DNA of 52,075 nt from an uncultured Ruminococcus sp. (GTDB lineage: Bacteria; Bacillota; Clostridia; Monoglobales; Monoglobaceae), in the NCBI GenBank assembly GCA_902760955.1, contig CACWIG010000010.1, positions 1-52,075 of the forward strand, written 5' to 3'. Made by a program: the position numbers and the translations under genes. Shown here piece after piece: positions 25,250-33,275 of the stretch. How positions within the stretch are numbered: position 1 is the first letter of the stretch; every line of letters begins with the position of its first letter. The notes beneath the pieces were generated by a model. It saw nothing but the letters and a program-made list of their open reading frames with translations. It was not told the DNA's origin and ran no database searches.

Positions 25250-26473
25250 ATGATTAGAGTTGGAACGGATATTGTAGAAATCTCTCGTTTTTCGGGTATG
25301 AAGAACAGAGAAAACTTTAAAAATAGATTTTTTACAAAACGAGAGGTTGAATACTTTGATACGCTCAGCAATCCGTGGCAAAGCATCGCAGGAGCCTTTG
25401 CGGCGAAGGAAGCCTTTTCTAAATATTTAGGCAGTGGGTTCAGAGAATTTGAATTGCGTGATATTGAAATATTGCACAACCAGCTTGGCAAGCCGTACAT
25501 TGAGTTCTTCGGTGTGAGAGTAAATGCTGATTTGAGTATCAGTCATTCCAAAGAATATGCAGTAGCAACTGTATGCGGAGAAGATGCAATATCCGAATAC
25601 CATATAAAAGAAATTCACGAATATGCAAAGTTGTTACCTGAAAGACATAGTTATATGCACAAAGGAGATTGCGGACGGGCGCTTATAGTAGCAGGTTCGG
25701 TTGGGTTTGTCGGTGCCGCTTGCTTATGTTCCGATGCTTGTATCAGATGTGGGAGCGGACTTGTTACCTTAGCAACACCTCAGTGCATTCAGCCATATGC
25801 TTCCATAAAGCTGACAGAAGTTATGACATATCCGCTTAAATATGAAAACGGTGTGATATCAAGAGATGCAATACCACAGATAATTGATAAATTAAAAAAC
25901 AGCGATGTATGTGCCATAGGACCAGGGTTGGGAAGGTCAAAGGCATTGGAACTTGTCATTAAAGAGATACTTAAATATGATGTTCCGTGTGTGATTGATG
26001 CGGACGGATTAAATGTTATCTCAAGTGATGTAGATATGCTGAAGAATAAGAATTGCAAGGTCATACTGACACCGCATCCTGGAGAGATGTCGAGGCTTAC
26101 AAGCCTGTCCATAGCAGAAATCGAGGAGAACAGAGAAAGTGTCGCATCGGAGTTTGCTGAAAAATACGGTGTAACATTGTTGCTTAAAGGCCACAATACT
26201 ATTATTGCAAGCCCTGACGGCAGAATAAAAATTAACACCACAGGTAACAGCGGAATGGCATCGGGTGGAATGGGCGATGTCTTGACGGGAGTTATTGCAT
26301 CCTTTGTGGGACAGGGAGTTTCGTGCTTTGATGCGGCGGTGCTTGGAGCATATTTGCACGGCAAAGCAGGAGACATTGCCGTAAATGAAGTCGGAGAGTT
26401 TGGACTTATTGCAAGGGATGTGGTTGACAAACTGCCATATGCCATAAAATCTTTGCAAGGACACATTATATGA
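25250..26473 (+). CDS. Fusion of holo-ACP synthase (AcpS) and NAD(P)H-hydrate dehydratase (NnrD)
   Basis: One uninterrupted 407-residue frame carries two enzymes. Residues 1-118 are AcpS, which attaches phosphopantetheine to acyl carrier protein: GTDIVEISRF (Asp7) and AAKEAFSKYLG (Glu54) are the magnesium and CoA site motifs. Residues ~125-407 are the ribokinase-fold dehydratase that repairs damaged NAD(P)H: GPGLGRS (224-230), DADGLN (250-255), TPHPGEM (274-280) and NSGMASGGMGDVLTG (333-347). The usual N-terminal epimerase half (NnrE/YjeF_N) is missing, and AcpS sits in its place. In many Firmicutes acpS, nnr and alr are neighbours, so the fusion probably arose from adjacent genes. alr follows after 16 bases. 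Confidence 0.93.
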   Translation: MIRVGTDIVEISRFSGMKNRENFKNRFFTKREVEYFDTLSNPWQSIAGAFAAKEAFSKYLGSGFREFELRDIEILHNQLGKPYIEFFGVRVNADLSISHSKEYAVATVCGEDAISEYHIKEIHEYAKLLPERHSYMHKGDCGRALIVAGSVGFVGAACLCSDACIRCGSGLVTLATPQCIQPYASIKLTEVMTYPLKYENGVISRDAIPQIIDKLKNSDVCAIGPGLGRSKALELVIKEILKYDVPCVIDADGLNVISSDVDMLKNKNCKVILTPHPGEMSRLTSLSIAEIEENRESVASEFAEKYGVTLLLKGHNTIIASPDGRIKINTTGNSGMASGGMGDVLTGVIASFVGQGVSCFDAAVLGAYLHGKAGDIAVNEVGEFGLIARDVVDKLPYAIKSLQGHII

Positions 26474-26489
26474 AACAGAGGTAATACAG

Positions 26490-27689
26490 ATGACGGAATA
26501 CACAGACAGAGTGTGGGCTGAAATCAATCTTGATGCCATATACAATAATATCAGGTCGATAAGAGAGTATGTTTCTCCTTCGGCAAAAGTTTTGGGCGTT
26601 GTCAAGGCTGACGCATACGGACACGGCTTTTTGAACGTTGCAAATATGCTTCTTAAAGGCGGCGCCGATATGCTGGCTGTTGCGTGTCTTGACGAGGCAA
26701 TACAACTCAGAAAATCTAATTTTGATTGTCCCATATTAATTCTTGGTAACAGTTATATAAAAGAGGCTGAAAAAATCGTTACGTATGATGTTATGGCAGC
26801 TTGCTTTGAATATGACTTGGCAAAGGCAATATCAGATGCGGCTGTAAAGCTGAACAAAACAGCAAATATCCATATAAAGATTGATACAGGTATGGGGCGT
26901 GTGGGTTACAGATATACAGACGATGTTGACGAATGTGAAAAAAGCATAGCGGAAATTATAAAAATTGCCGCTTTACCTAATTTGAAAATAAACGGCATAT
27001 TTACTCATTTTGCTGTTGCGGATGAGAATGATGACGAATATACATATTTGCAGTTCAAAAGATTTTGTGATATATGTGATAAATTAAAAGAAAACGGTCT
27101 TGAAATTCCCATAAGACATTGTGCAAACAGTGCGGCATTAATTCGCTTTCCTGAGATGCATATGGATATGGTAAGACCTGGGATAATACTGTACGGCATA
27201 CGTCCGTCAGATTTTGTTGATTGCAGTAAGCTGGGTTTAAAGCCTGCTATGACGCTTAAAGCTCATATAACAAATGTGAAAAAAATTGAAAAGGGTTCAA
27301 GTATCAGCTATGGCAGAAAGTTCAAAGCGACAGAAACAAGAAAGATTGCAACTATACCAATAGGATACGCTGATGGTTATTCAAGGTTGTTGTCTAACAA
27401 GGCTCAGGTCCTTGTAGGTGGAATTTTGTGTAATGTTGTCGGAAACATTTGTATGGATCAATGTATGATTGACGTAACAAATGTAAATAATATTGCTATC
27501 GGCGACGAAGTCATTTTATTCGGCAAAGGCGATAGTGCAGAATTACCGGTAGAGAGCCTTGCTGATAAAATGGGGACTATCAGTTACGAAATCCTTTGTA
27601 TGATTAGCAAAAGAGTTCCGAGAATATATATAAGAAACGGCTCTAAGGAGCAATCACATAACTATCTTCTTGACTCTCCCTTTTGCTGA
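26490..27689 (+). CDS. alr: Alanine racemase
   Basis: It makes D-alanine for peptidoglycan. The 399-residue protein has the PLP-binding VVKADAYGHG motif (Lys near 39), IDTGMGRVG, HCANSAA, and the C-terminal ISYGRKF, IPIGYADGYSR and GNICMDQCMIDVT segments. Tyr in YGRKF provides the second catalytic base. The order acpS/nnrD-alr-mazF is a classic Firmicutes arrangement, which supports the assignment. The last residues (SHNYLLDSPFC) are not conserved. Confidence 0.96.
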   Translation: MTEYTDRVWAEINLDAIYNNIRSIREYVSPSAKVLGVVKADAYGHGFLNVANMLLKGGADMLAVACLDEAIQLRKSNFDCPILILGNSYIKEAEKIVTYDVMAACFEYDLAKAISDAAVKLNKTANIHIKIDTGMGRVGYRYTDDVDECEKSIAEIIKIAALPNLKINGIFTHFAVADENDDEYTYLQFKRFCDICDKLKENGLEIPIRHCANSAALIRFPEMHMDMVRPGIILYGIRPSDFVDCSKLGLKPAMTLKAHITNVKKIEKGSSISYGRKFKATETRKIATIPIGYADGYSRLLSNKAQVLVGGILCNVVGNICMDQCMIDVTNVNNIAIGDEVILFGKGDSAELPVESLADKMGTISYEILCMISKRVPRIYIRNGSKEQSHNYLLDSPFC

Positions 27690-27736
27690 TTAATCTATAA
27701 AGTCGGCTCTGCCCGTACATAATCAATGTTCGTTAG

Positions 27737-27822
27737 CCGCAAGTTGTCCTTTGATTATGCACAAATTCACCTATTGGTGCGTATAATGCAGATGAGAGCA
27801 AAGGATATATTATAACTTGCGG
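27737..27822 (+). promoter_or_regulatory. Long imperfect hairpin reaching the mazF ribosome binding site
   Basis: Arms pair in three blocks: CCGCAAGTT with AACTTGCGG (27737-27745 and 27814-27822), TCCTTTG with CAAAGGA (27747-27753 and 27799-27805), and TTATGCAC with GTGC..ATAA (about 27755-27762 and 27777-27786). The last two bases of the right arm are the first G's of the GGAG ribosome binding site. It could be a palindromic repeat or an mRNA structure that limits toxin translation. Confidence 0.55.
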
Positions 27823-27834
27823 AGCGTGAATATT

Positions 27835-28179
27835 TTGATAGTAAAAAGAGGAGATATATATTATGCAGATTTAAGCCCGGTAGTTGGTTCTGAACAGGGT
27901 GGTATACGTCCCGTGCTGATTATTCAGAACGATATCGGTAACAGATACAGCCCTACTGTAATAGCGACGGCTATAACCTCGCAGATTAACAAAGCCAAGA
28001 TGCCTACGCATATAGAGATTGACGCAGGCGGTTTTGGACTTTCAAAGGACTCCGTTGTTTTGGCAGAACAAATCAGAACAATAGACAAACGGCGTTTAAA
28101 AGAAAAAATAGGGCACGTAGATGGTTCTTTAATGGATAAAGTAAATGAAGCACTTGAAATCTCTTTCGGACTTTCGTAA
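27835..28179 (+). CDS. mazF: MazF/NdoA-type mRNA interferase (toxin)
   Basis: MazF-family toxins cut mRNA at short sequences. The 114-residue protein has the typical [22 protein letters not shown] opening split by [19 protein letters not shown] and [17 protein letters not shown], close to EndoA of Bacillus. The likely start is TTG at 27835 with GGAG at 27821-27824; this matches the family N-terminus. The normal partner gene (a MazE-type antitoxin of about 80-95 residues) is not present: the 145 bases upstream are filled by the hairpin at 27737-27822. Antitoxin may be encoded elsewhere or control may be at the RNA level. Confidence 0.92.
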   Translation: MIVKRGDIYYADLSPVVGSEQGGIRPVLIIQNDIGNRYSPTVIATAITSQINKAKMPTHIEIDAGGFGLSKDSVVLAEQIRTIDKRRLKEKIGHVDGSLMDKVNEALEISFGLS

Positions 28180-28271
28180 GAGATGTTTGGGCAAAATATA
28201 AATACGTAAGAGGTGCCGAAATCCTTTGATAAAAGTGTGCACATATATACGAAAAGAAAGGAATGGGAAAA

Positions 28272-28748
28272 ATGAAAAGGTGGAATTGTGTTAAGGTAGG
28301 ATTAATATTGGTGATGTGTCTTACTGCCGTAGGCGGATTTGCGGTTTTTTCCGAGCCAGGAGGCACTGATGATCCTGTGGTATCAAAAAGCTATATTGTG
28401 GAAAAGGTTGTACCCGAGTTAAAAGCGTATGTTGACGAAAGACTCGGACTTGCGGCAGGTGACTCAACTGTTACAGCAAGACCTGATAGCTTTGTGGTTG
28501 TTAATTTAAGCGCAGGACAGAGCGTTATATGCGAGGCAGGTACCGAGATGATTTTGCGTATGGGTGCAGGTACTATTATCGCAACGCAAAAGGGCGGACT
28601 TGCCGATACTACTGCAGGCTACGACCTTGCAAACGGAGCTAAGGTTCCGTCTAATCATTTGTTGATTGTTCCCGTTGCTGACGGCAGAGGTATGATTGCA
28701 ACCCAAGAGGCTATCATTATGATTAAAGGCGGATATACGATAAAATAG
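28272..28748 (+). CDS. Small exported or membrane-anchored protein of Clostridia, function unknown
   Basis: The 158-residue protein starts with a signal or anchor segment (KVGLILVMCLTAVGGFAVF). The mature part contains SKSYIVEKVVPELKAYVDE, then a compact beta-rich domain (FVVVNLSAGQSVICEAGTEM, GLADTTAGYDL, LLIVPVADGRGM). I recall similar short proteins as common in spore-forming Clostridia, but with no known role. The start at 28272 is favoured because AAAGGA lies nine bases upstream; ATG 28263 is too close to it. A terminator-like hairpin follows. Confidence 0.75.
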   Translation: MKRWNCVKVGLILVMCLTAVGGFAVFSEPGGTDDPVVSKSYIVEKVVPELKAYVDERLGLAAGDSTVTARPDSFVVVNLSAGQSVICEAGTEMILRMGAGTIIATQKGGLADTTAGYDLANGAKVPSNHLLIVPVADGRGMIATQEAIIMIKGGYTIK

Positions 28749-28763
28749 AATTGCTTTTAAATT

Positions 28764-28802
28764 ACAGGGCGGTGTAATGTTTTTGATCCGCTCTGTTATT
28801 GT
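28764..28802 (+). terminator. Probable terminator after the small exported protein
   Basis: ACAGGGCGG (28764-28772) pairs with CCGCTCTGT (28788-28796), nine pairs with one G-U, followed by TATTGTATTTGT. The T-run is broken, so termination may be partial. Confidence 0.5.
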
Positions 28803-28837
28803 ATTTGTAGGTTGCAATGAAAACAGGAGGCTAAAGT

Positions 28838-30061
28838 ATGACAAAAGAAGATATATTAAAAGAGGCAAAAAATTATCAAGATAAAATCGTCAAAGACAGA
28901 AGGTATCTGCATATGCATCCTGGAACGGGTTTTGATATTTCGGAAGCGGTGGAATATGTAAAACAAGAACTGTCGGAGATAGGGTGCAAGTCGCAACAAT
29001 GCGGCAGAGCAGGAGTGTGTGCAATTATAGGCGGAAAAAAGCCAGGCAAGGTATTTATGCTGAGGGCGGATATGGACGCATTGCCAATCAAGGAGGAGTC
29101 AGGGGTTGAATTTAGCTCCGAAAACGGAAATATGCACGCCTGCGGCCACGATATGCATACTGCAATGTTACTCGGTGCCGCACGCCTGTTAAAAGCACAC
29201 GAGGACGAAATTGACGGAACGGTAAAGCTGATGTTTCAGCCTGCGGAGGAGATTTTTGAAGGCTCACACGATATGATAGAGGCAGGAATTTTAGATAACC
29301 CTAAGGTAGATGCCGCATTGATGATTCACGTTATGGCAGGGATGCCCTTTGAGTCGGGGACAGTCATTGTTTCTTCACCCGGGGTGAGTGCGCCTGCGGC
29401 TGACTATTTTGAAATAAAGGTCAAGGGCAACGGCTGTCACGGCTCTATGCCTAATATGGGTGTTGACCCAATAACCGCGGCGGCACACATATTGATTTCT
29501 CTGCAGGAAATTCACGCTCGGGAGCTTGCCCTCTCGGATAAGGCTGTTTTGACAATTGGAACTATAAATGCAGGAACGGCGGCAAACGCAATTCCTGATA
29601 CAGCCGTAATGGGCGGAAGTATACGCACCTTTGATGAGGAGGTCCGCACATATTTGAAAGAACGATTGACTGATATTTCAAAGCTGACAGCCAAGACATT
29701 TCGTGCAGATGCGGAGGTAACATTTGGGAGCGGATGTCCCACTTTGTTAAATGACACAGAGGTATCCGCAGCGGTTGAAAGATATATGAAGGAACTGTTA
29801 GGCGACAAAGCGTTTACATCGGCACAGCTGAGTGCTATGCAGGGGGCGTCAAAGACTTCAAAAACGGCAGGCTCAGAGGATTTTGCATATATAAGCCAAA
29901 AGGTGCCATCGGTTATGATAGCTCTTGCCGCAGGTCAGCCGGATAAGGGATATAAATATCCTCAGCATCACCCTATGGTGAAGTTTGACGAAACGGCTCT
30001 CTCTGTGGGCAGTGCGGTTTATGCTTATTCTGCACTTAGGTGGCTTGCAGAACATAAATAA
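28838..30061 (+). CDS. M20 family metallo-amidohydrolase (hippurate/N-acyl amino acid hydrolase type)
   Basis: The 407-residue protein belongs to the M20D amidohydrolases, which remove acyl groups from amino acids or related amides. Metal-site motifs are LRADMDALPI, HACGHDMHTAMLLGAA, FQPAEE and GSEDFAYI; a dimerisation domain lies in the middle (GNGCHGSMPNMGVDPI). The cytoplasmic location is inferred from the lack of a signal peptide. The physiological substrate cannot be told from sequence. Start: AGGAGG nine bases upstream. The neighbours give no metabolic clue. Confidence 0.92.
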   Translation: MTKEDILKEAKNYQDKIVKDRRYLHMHPGTGFDISEAVEYVKQELSEIGCKSQQCGRAGVCAIIGGKKPGKVFMLRADMDALPIKEESGVEFSSENGNMHACGHDMHTAMLLGAARLLKAHEDEIDGTVKLMFQPAEEIFEGSHDMIEAGILDNPKVDAALMIHVMAGMPFESGTVIVSSPGVSAPAADYFEIKVKGNGCHGSMPNMGVDPITAAAHILISLQEIHARELALSDKAVLTIGTINAGTAANAIPDTAVMGGSIRTFDEEVRTYLKERLTDISKLTAKTFRADAEVTFGSGCPTLLNDTEVSAAVERYMKELLGDKAFTSAQLSAMQGASKTSKTAGSEDFAYISQKVPSVMIALAAGQPDKGYKYPQHHPMVKFDETALSVGSAVYAYSALRWLAEHK

Positions 30062-30085
30062 AAGCGAAAAATTTTTGTCAAACTA

Positions 30086-30123
30086 TTGCAATTTGACAGA
30101 TTTGGGTATATAATATATATAAT
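30086..30123 (+). promoter_or_regulatory. Overlapping promoters of the thi operon
   Basis: TTGCAA (30086-30091), a 17-base spacer and TATAAT (30109-30114) form one promoter. TTGACA (30093-30098) with TATATA (30116-30121, 17 spacing) or TATAAT (30118-30123, 19 spacing) forms another. Both lead directly into the TPP riboswitch. Confidence 0.65.
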
Positions 30124-30131
30124 TTTAAAAC

Positions 30132-30216
30132 ACAAGGGAGCTTGTACAGCAGGCTGAGAGGAAGTAATCGAACTTCGACCTTTATACCTGATGCGGATAA
30201 TGCCGCCGCAGGAAGT
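30132..30216 (+). ncRNA. TPP riboswitch (THI element)
   Basis: The conserved pieces are in order: GGGAGC near 30136-30141, CTGAGAGG (30154-30161), a variable P3 arm, ACCTGATGCGGATAATGCC (30186-30204) and GCAGGAAG at the end. They match the thi-box consensus that binds thiamine pyrophosphate. A hairpin terminator follows at 30232-30256, so ligand binding should reduce thiW-thiM-thiE transcription. Confidence 0.96.
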
Positions 30217-30231
30217 CATATTGATTTCGGG

Positions 30232-30262
30232 CGGACAATCCTCAGAGGGTTGTCCGTGTTTT
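30232..30262 (+). terminator. Riboswitch-controlled terminator
   Basis: CGGACAATCCT (30232-30242) pairs with AGGGTTGTCCG (30246-30256), eleven pairs with one G-U and a three-base loop, followed by TGTTTTG. Confidence 0.7.
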
Positions 30263-30422
30263 GTAGTATGAAAGGAGGGTAAGTCTTCGGGTGGCAAGGG
30301 AGCACTTGACATCTTTGAATTTTGCGATGGGAACTCGTGTTTCGAGGTGAGAGGTGGAAATTAATTCACGACCGACAATGCATATTATGCGTTGGAACTA
30401 TTTTGAAACAAGGAGAATACAT
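30263..30422 (+). other. Leader between the TPP terminator and thiW
   Basis: This 160-base stretch contains a GGAGGG with no following gene, and a GTG frame of only 19 codons (about 30291). No further riboswitch motif is seen. The ribosome binding site of thiW is AAGGAG at 30411-30416. Confidence 0.45.
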
Positions 30423-31163
30423 ATGAAAAATTCAAAAAAACTTTTAAGGATGTTGGTGTTAAGTCTTATGATTGCTCTCGGTGTCGTTATATCCCCCATA
30501 CTCAGAGTAGAGGGAATGTGCCCGATGGCTCACTTTATTAATATTGTGTGTTCCGTTTTGCTGGGACCTTGGTATTCGCTTGCTTGTGCTGTAATAATCG
30601 GCATAATAAGAATGTTGACAATGGGTATACCGCCTCTTGCGTTGACAGGTGCAATATTCGGTGCGTTTTTGTCAGGCGTGTTTTACAGAATGTCAAAGGG
30701 AAATCTGTTACTTGCCGTGCTGGGTGAGATAATTGGTACGGGTATAATCGGTGCAATTGTGTCATACCCTGTTATGACGTTCATTTGGGGAAAGGAAGGC
30801 TTGTCGTGGCTTTTCTACGTTCCTTCGTTTATATGTGGAACCCTTATCGGCGGAAGTATAGCCTATGCATTTCTTAAAAAACTGTCGCAAAACGGAGTGT
30901 TGCAGAACTTCCAAAAGAAGTTGGAAACACACGTATATGCCGACAAGAGCAGTTTGCTTGACAACAGCGTATCTATCGCCGCAATCGGTGTTATTGGCTA
31001 TGTTGTAATAAACCTTGCAAGCAGTATATTCAAGTTTGAAAGCGGAGTGTGGTCTACCGCCGCAAAGGTGGTCTTAATAGCTTTTATAGGGGTAGGCGTA
31101 GTATATTATCTCATTAAAAAAATCAAGAGAGAAGGAAGTACCGTTGATAAACAGACTAATTGA
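30423..31163 (+). CDS. thiW: ThiW-type ECF S component (thiazole uptake)
   Basis: ThiW is the proposed substrate-binding component for hydroxyethylthiazole, working with a shared ECF energising module. The 246-residue protein has the family core LVLSLMIALGVVISPILRVEG split by CPMAHFINIVCSVLLGPWYS and later AGAIFGAFLSG-like helices. Typical ThiW is about 165-175 residues; the extra ~70 residues here add two C-terminal membrane helices. The TPP riboswitch upstream and thiM downstream support the role. It overlaps the thiM start by 20 bases. Start at 30423 with AAGGAG upstream. Confidence 0.9.
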   Translation: MKNSKKLLRMLVLSLMIALGVVISPILRVEGMCPMAHFINIVCSVLLGPWYSLACAVIIGIIRMLTMGIPPLALTGAIFGAFLSGVFYRMSKGNLLLAVLGEIIGTGIIGAIVSYPVMTFIWGKEGLSWLFYVPSFICGTLIGGSIAYAFLKKLSQNGVLQNFQKKLETHVYADKSSLLDNSVSIAAIGVIGYVVINLASSIFKFESGVWSTAAKVVLIAFIGVGVVYYLIKKIKREGSTVDKQTN

Positions 31164-31953
31164 AGGCTTTGACGGGATAAAAAACAGCAAAAGGCTGATA
31201 CATTGTATTACAAACCCAATATCTATAAACCAATGTGCAAATACAGTTCTGGCATTGGGAAACAAACCCATAATGGCAGAACATCCCAAAGAGGTGTATG
31301 ACATCACTTTATCAAGTGATTCGCTGTTGGTTAATATTGGGAATATTACTGATGTAAGGATGAAGTCCATAAAAATTTCCTGCAGAGCCGCAAATAAAAA
31401 AAATATACCTATTGTTTTTGATGCGGTAGGAGTTGCTTGCAGCAGTATGCGAAGGTCTTATGCAAAAAAGATTATCAAAAAATACAAGCCTGCTGTTATA
31501 AAGGGTAATTACTCAGAAATATACGCATTATATCAGGACGAATACAAGTCGAGGGGTGTAGACAGCGAGGGACTCGATACAGAAAAGATTATCAGCGTTT
31601 CGGGCATACTTGCAAAAAAGTTGAATTGCACAATACTTGCAAGCGGAAAAACAGATGTTGTTGCGTGTAATGGTGAATACACCTGTATAAGCAATGGTGT
31701 CAAGCAACTGTCTGATATTACGGGGACAGGCTGTATGTTAGGTGCTGTTACGGCAACATTTTTGTCGTCAACATCAGCTTATTTGGCTGCGGTTCTTGCC
31801 TGTGCTGTGTTGGGAATAGCAGGTGAAAAGGCGTACATTGACGGAAAAAACGGAACATTTATGGCAAGACTTATAGACGAACTGTCAACACTTGATGCCA
31901 AAGATATAGAAGAAAAGATTAAATTGGAGGTTAAGCCGAATGAAAGAGCTTAA
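31144..31953 (+). CDS. thiM: Hydroxyethylthiazole kinase
   Basis: ThiM phosphorylates hydroxyethylthiazole, the thiazole half of thiamine, in salvage. The 269-residue protein has the HCITNPISINQCANTVLALG opening, substrate loop AEHPKEV, and DITGTGCMLGAV with catalytic Cys197. The start is TTG at 31144, supported by GAAGGAAG upstream and by the conserved N-terminus; it lies inside the thiW 3' end. It overlaps thiE by 14 bases. The operon lacks thiD and thiC, consistent with thiazole salvage. Confidence 0.94.
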   Translation: MINRLIEGFDGIKNSKRLIHCITNPISINQCANTVLALGNKPIMAEHPKEVYDITLSSDSLLVNIGNITDVRMKSIKISCRAANKKNIPIVFDAVGVACSSMRRSYAKKIIKKYKPAVIKGNYSEIYALYQDEYKSRGVDSEGLDTEKIISVSGILAKKLNCTILASGKTDVVACNGEYTCISNGVKQLSDITGTGCMLGAVTATFLSSTSAYLAAVLACAVLGIAGEKAYIDGKNGTFMARLIDELSTLDAKDIEEKIKLEVKPNERA

Positions 31954-32581
31954 TACAAAAATGTATTTTATAACGGACAGCTCTGCCTATAACGAAGATG
32001 AATTTTTATTCAGAGTTGAAGAGGCTTTAAAGGGTGGCGTTACCTTGCTTCAGTTGAGAGAGAAGAACAAGGATACAAGGGAGTATATACAGCTTGCCCA
32101 AAAGGTTCATCAGATTTCTAAAAAGTATAATGTTCCCCTTATAATTGATGACAGAGTTGATGTTGCAATGGCATCAGATGCTGAGGGCGTTCACCTTGGA
32201 CAATCGGATATGCCCATTGATACTGCAAGAAAAATATTGGGTGATAACTTTATAATCGGTGCAACCACAAAGACTGTTGAACAAGCAAAGGAAGCCTATG
32301 AACAGGGTGCGGATTATCTTGGGGTAGGAGCCATATATCCAACCACAACAAAGGTTAAGACCGTACTGACCTCTGTGGAAACCTTAAACGATATCTGCAA
32401 TGCAGTACCTATTCCCGTAAATGCCATAGGCGGACTTAACAAGGATAATATTGATGTGTTAAAAAATTGCAATATCAAAGGAATATGTGTAGTTTCTGCC
32501 ATAATGAAGGCGGAAAGTCCCTATGAGGCAACAAAAGAACTGATATGCTCTGCCAAAGAAAAGCTGAAGATATATGATTAG
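31940..32581 (+). CDS. thiE: Thiamine-phosphate synthase
   Basis: ThiE joins hydroxymethylpyrimidine diphosphate and thiazole phosphate. The 213-residue barrel protein shows LLQLREKNKDT, IIDDRVDVA, GVHLGQSDMP, IGATTKT, GVGAIYPTTTK and NAIGGL motifs. These include the usual phosphate-binding segments. It is the last gene of the TPP-controlled operon. RBS: TTGGAGG upstream within thiM. Confidence 0.95.
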   Translation: MKELNTKMYFITDSSAYNEDEFLFRVEEALKGGVTLLQLREKNKDTREYIQLAQKVHQISKKYNVPLIIDDRVDVAMASDAEGVHLGQSDMPIDTARKILGDNFIIGATTKTVEQAKEAYEQGADYLGVGAIYPTTTKVKTVLTSVETLNDICNAVPIPVNAIGGLNKDNIDVLKNCNIKGICVVSAIMKAESPYEATKELICSAKEKLKIYD

Positions 32582-32599
32582 TCTTTATAACAGTTCCCT

Positions 32600-33110
32600 T
32601 GGGTGTGGAACGATGTAATGATTTACGTAAATTTATTAACGGACGATTTATTGCATAACGAAGGCAATTATGCGGTTCGTCGGGGACGCCGAACCCTACA
32701 TCGTGGTAGTTTACATAAATTTATCAACGGATGTTCTATTGTGCAAATGTTGGCAGGAGCAAGCCTCTGCCCTAAAATATCCGATTTTAATTACCTGCGA
32801 AATTGTATGTTGTAGGGGACGGCGTCCCCGACGTCCCGTTTGCCTCGGTAATAGGCTCACCTGCGTATTGTAGGGGACGGCGTCCTCGACGAACCGTTTG
32901 CCTCTGTAATAGGCTCACCTGCATATTGTAGGGGACGATGCCCACATCGTCCCGCAAGGCATCGGCAATAGGTTCCTTTGTGTGTTGTAGGGGCGATTCA
33001 CGAATCGCCCGTTTGGGATGTTTCGCAAATATATAATTTATTGCACAATGAAGGCGTTTATGCGGTTCGTCGAGGACGCCGAACCCTACAATGTAACCGG
33101 CTATGTAATC
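32600..33110. repeat. Array of palindromic repeats between thiE and ftsK
   Basis: No gene is supported in this 630-base gap; short frames here are repeat translations. Four direct units start at 32811, 32869, 32927 and 32986 (spacing 58, 58, 59 bases). Each begins TGTAGGGG, has a palindromic core of about 20 bases, and is followed by a segment resembling GTTTGCCTCGGTAATAGGCT. Cores differ between units (GACG/CGTC, GACGATG/CATCGTC, GGCGATT/AATCGCC). Inverted single copies flank the array at 32673-32700 and 33063-33090. Other copies are at 2164, 44624 and 46733. The outer part contains a decayed ~87-base duplication (32622 and 32709). Confidence 0.8.
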
Positions 33111-33203
33111 TATCAACTTACATTTTATTGAACAAAGTTCTCCTTACACAAGGAGGACTTTTTTATTTGAAACATAAATTTAATATTTACAACCGATAAA
33201 ATA

Positions 33204-33212
33204 TGCTATAAT
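33204..33212 (+). promoter_or_regulatory. Extended -10 promoter of ftsK
   Basis: TGCTATAAT (33204-33212) is an extended -10 element. The -35 region (TTTACA, 33186-33191) is at a short 15-base spacing, so the extended TG motif probably carries the promoter. Confidence 0.55.
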
Positions 33213-33275
33213 GTAATGTATATTACCGATATTGTACTCAAAATCAGATTGAAAATTTATGATAGGGAGATTATT

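Noticed and set aside
25789..26734. Long minus-strand frames of 225 and 237 codons under acpS-nnrD and alr
   Set aside because: Both are shadows of genes with clear family motifs on the plus strand.
28180..28271. Sporulation sigma-factor promoter before the small exported protein
   Set aside because: CATATATAC near 28242 is only a partial match to sigma-E/K type -10 elements and no matching -35 was convincing.
32811..33030. CRISPR-like array (regular 58-base spacing, conserved and variable parts)
   Set aside because: The variable parts are palindromes related to dispersed single copies elsewhere, there are only four units, and no cas genes are present.
32603..33199. Several short frames in the thiE-ftsK gap
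   Set aside because: They translate the palindromic repeats (RRGRRPL-type peptides) on either strand and have no gene-like features.
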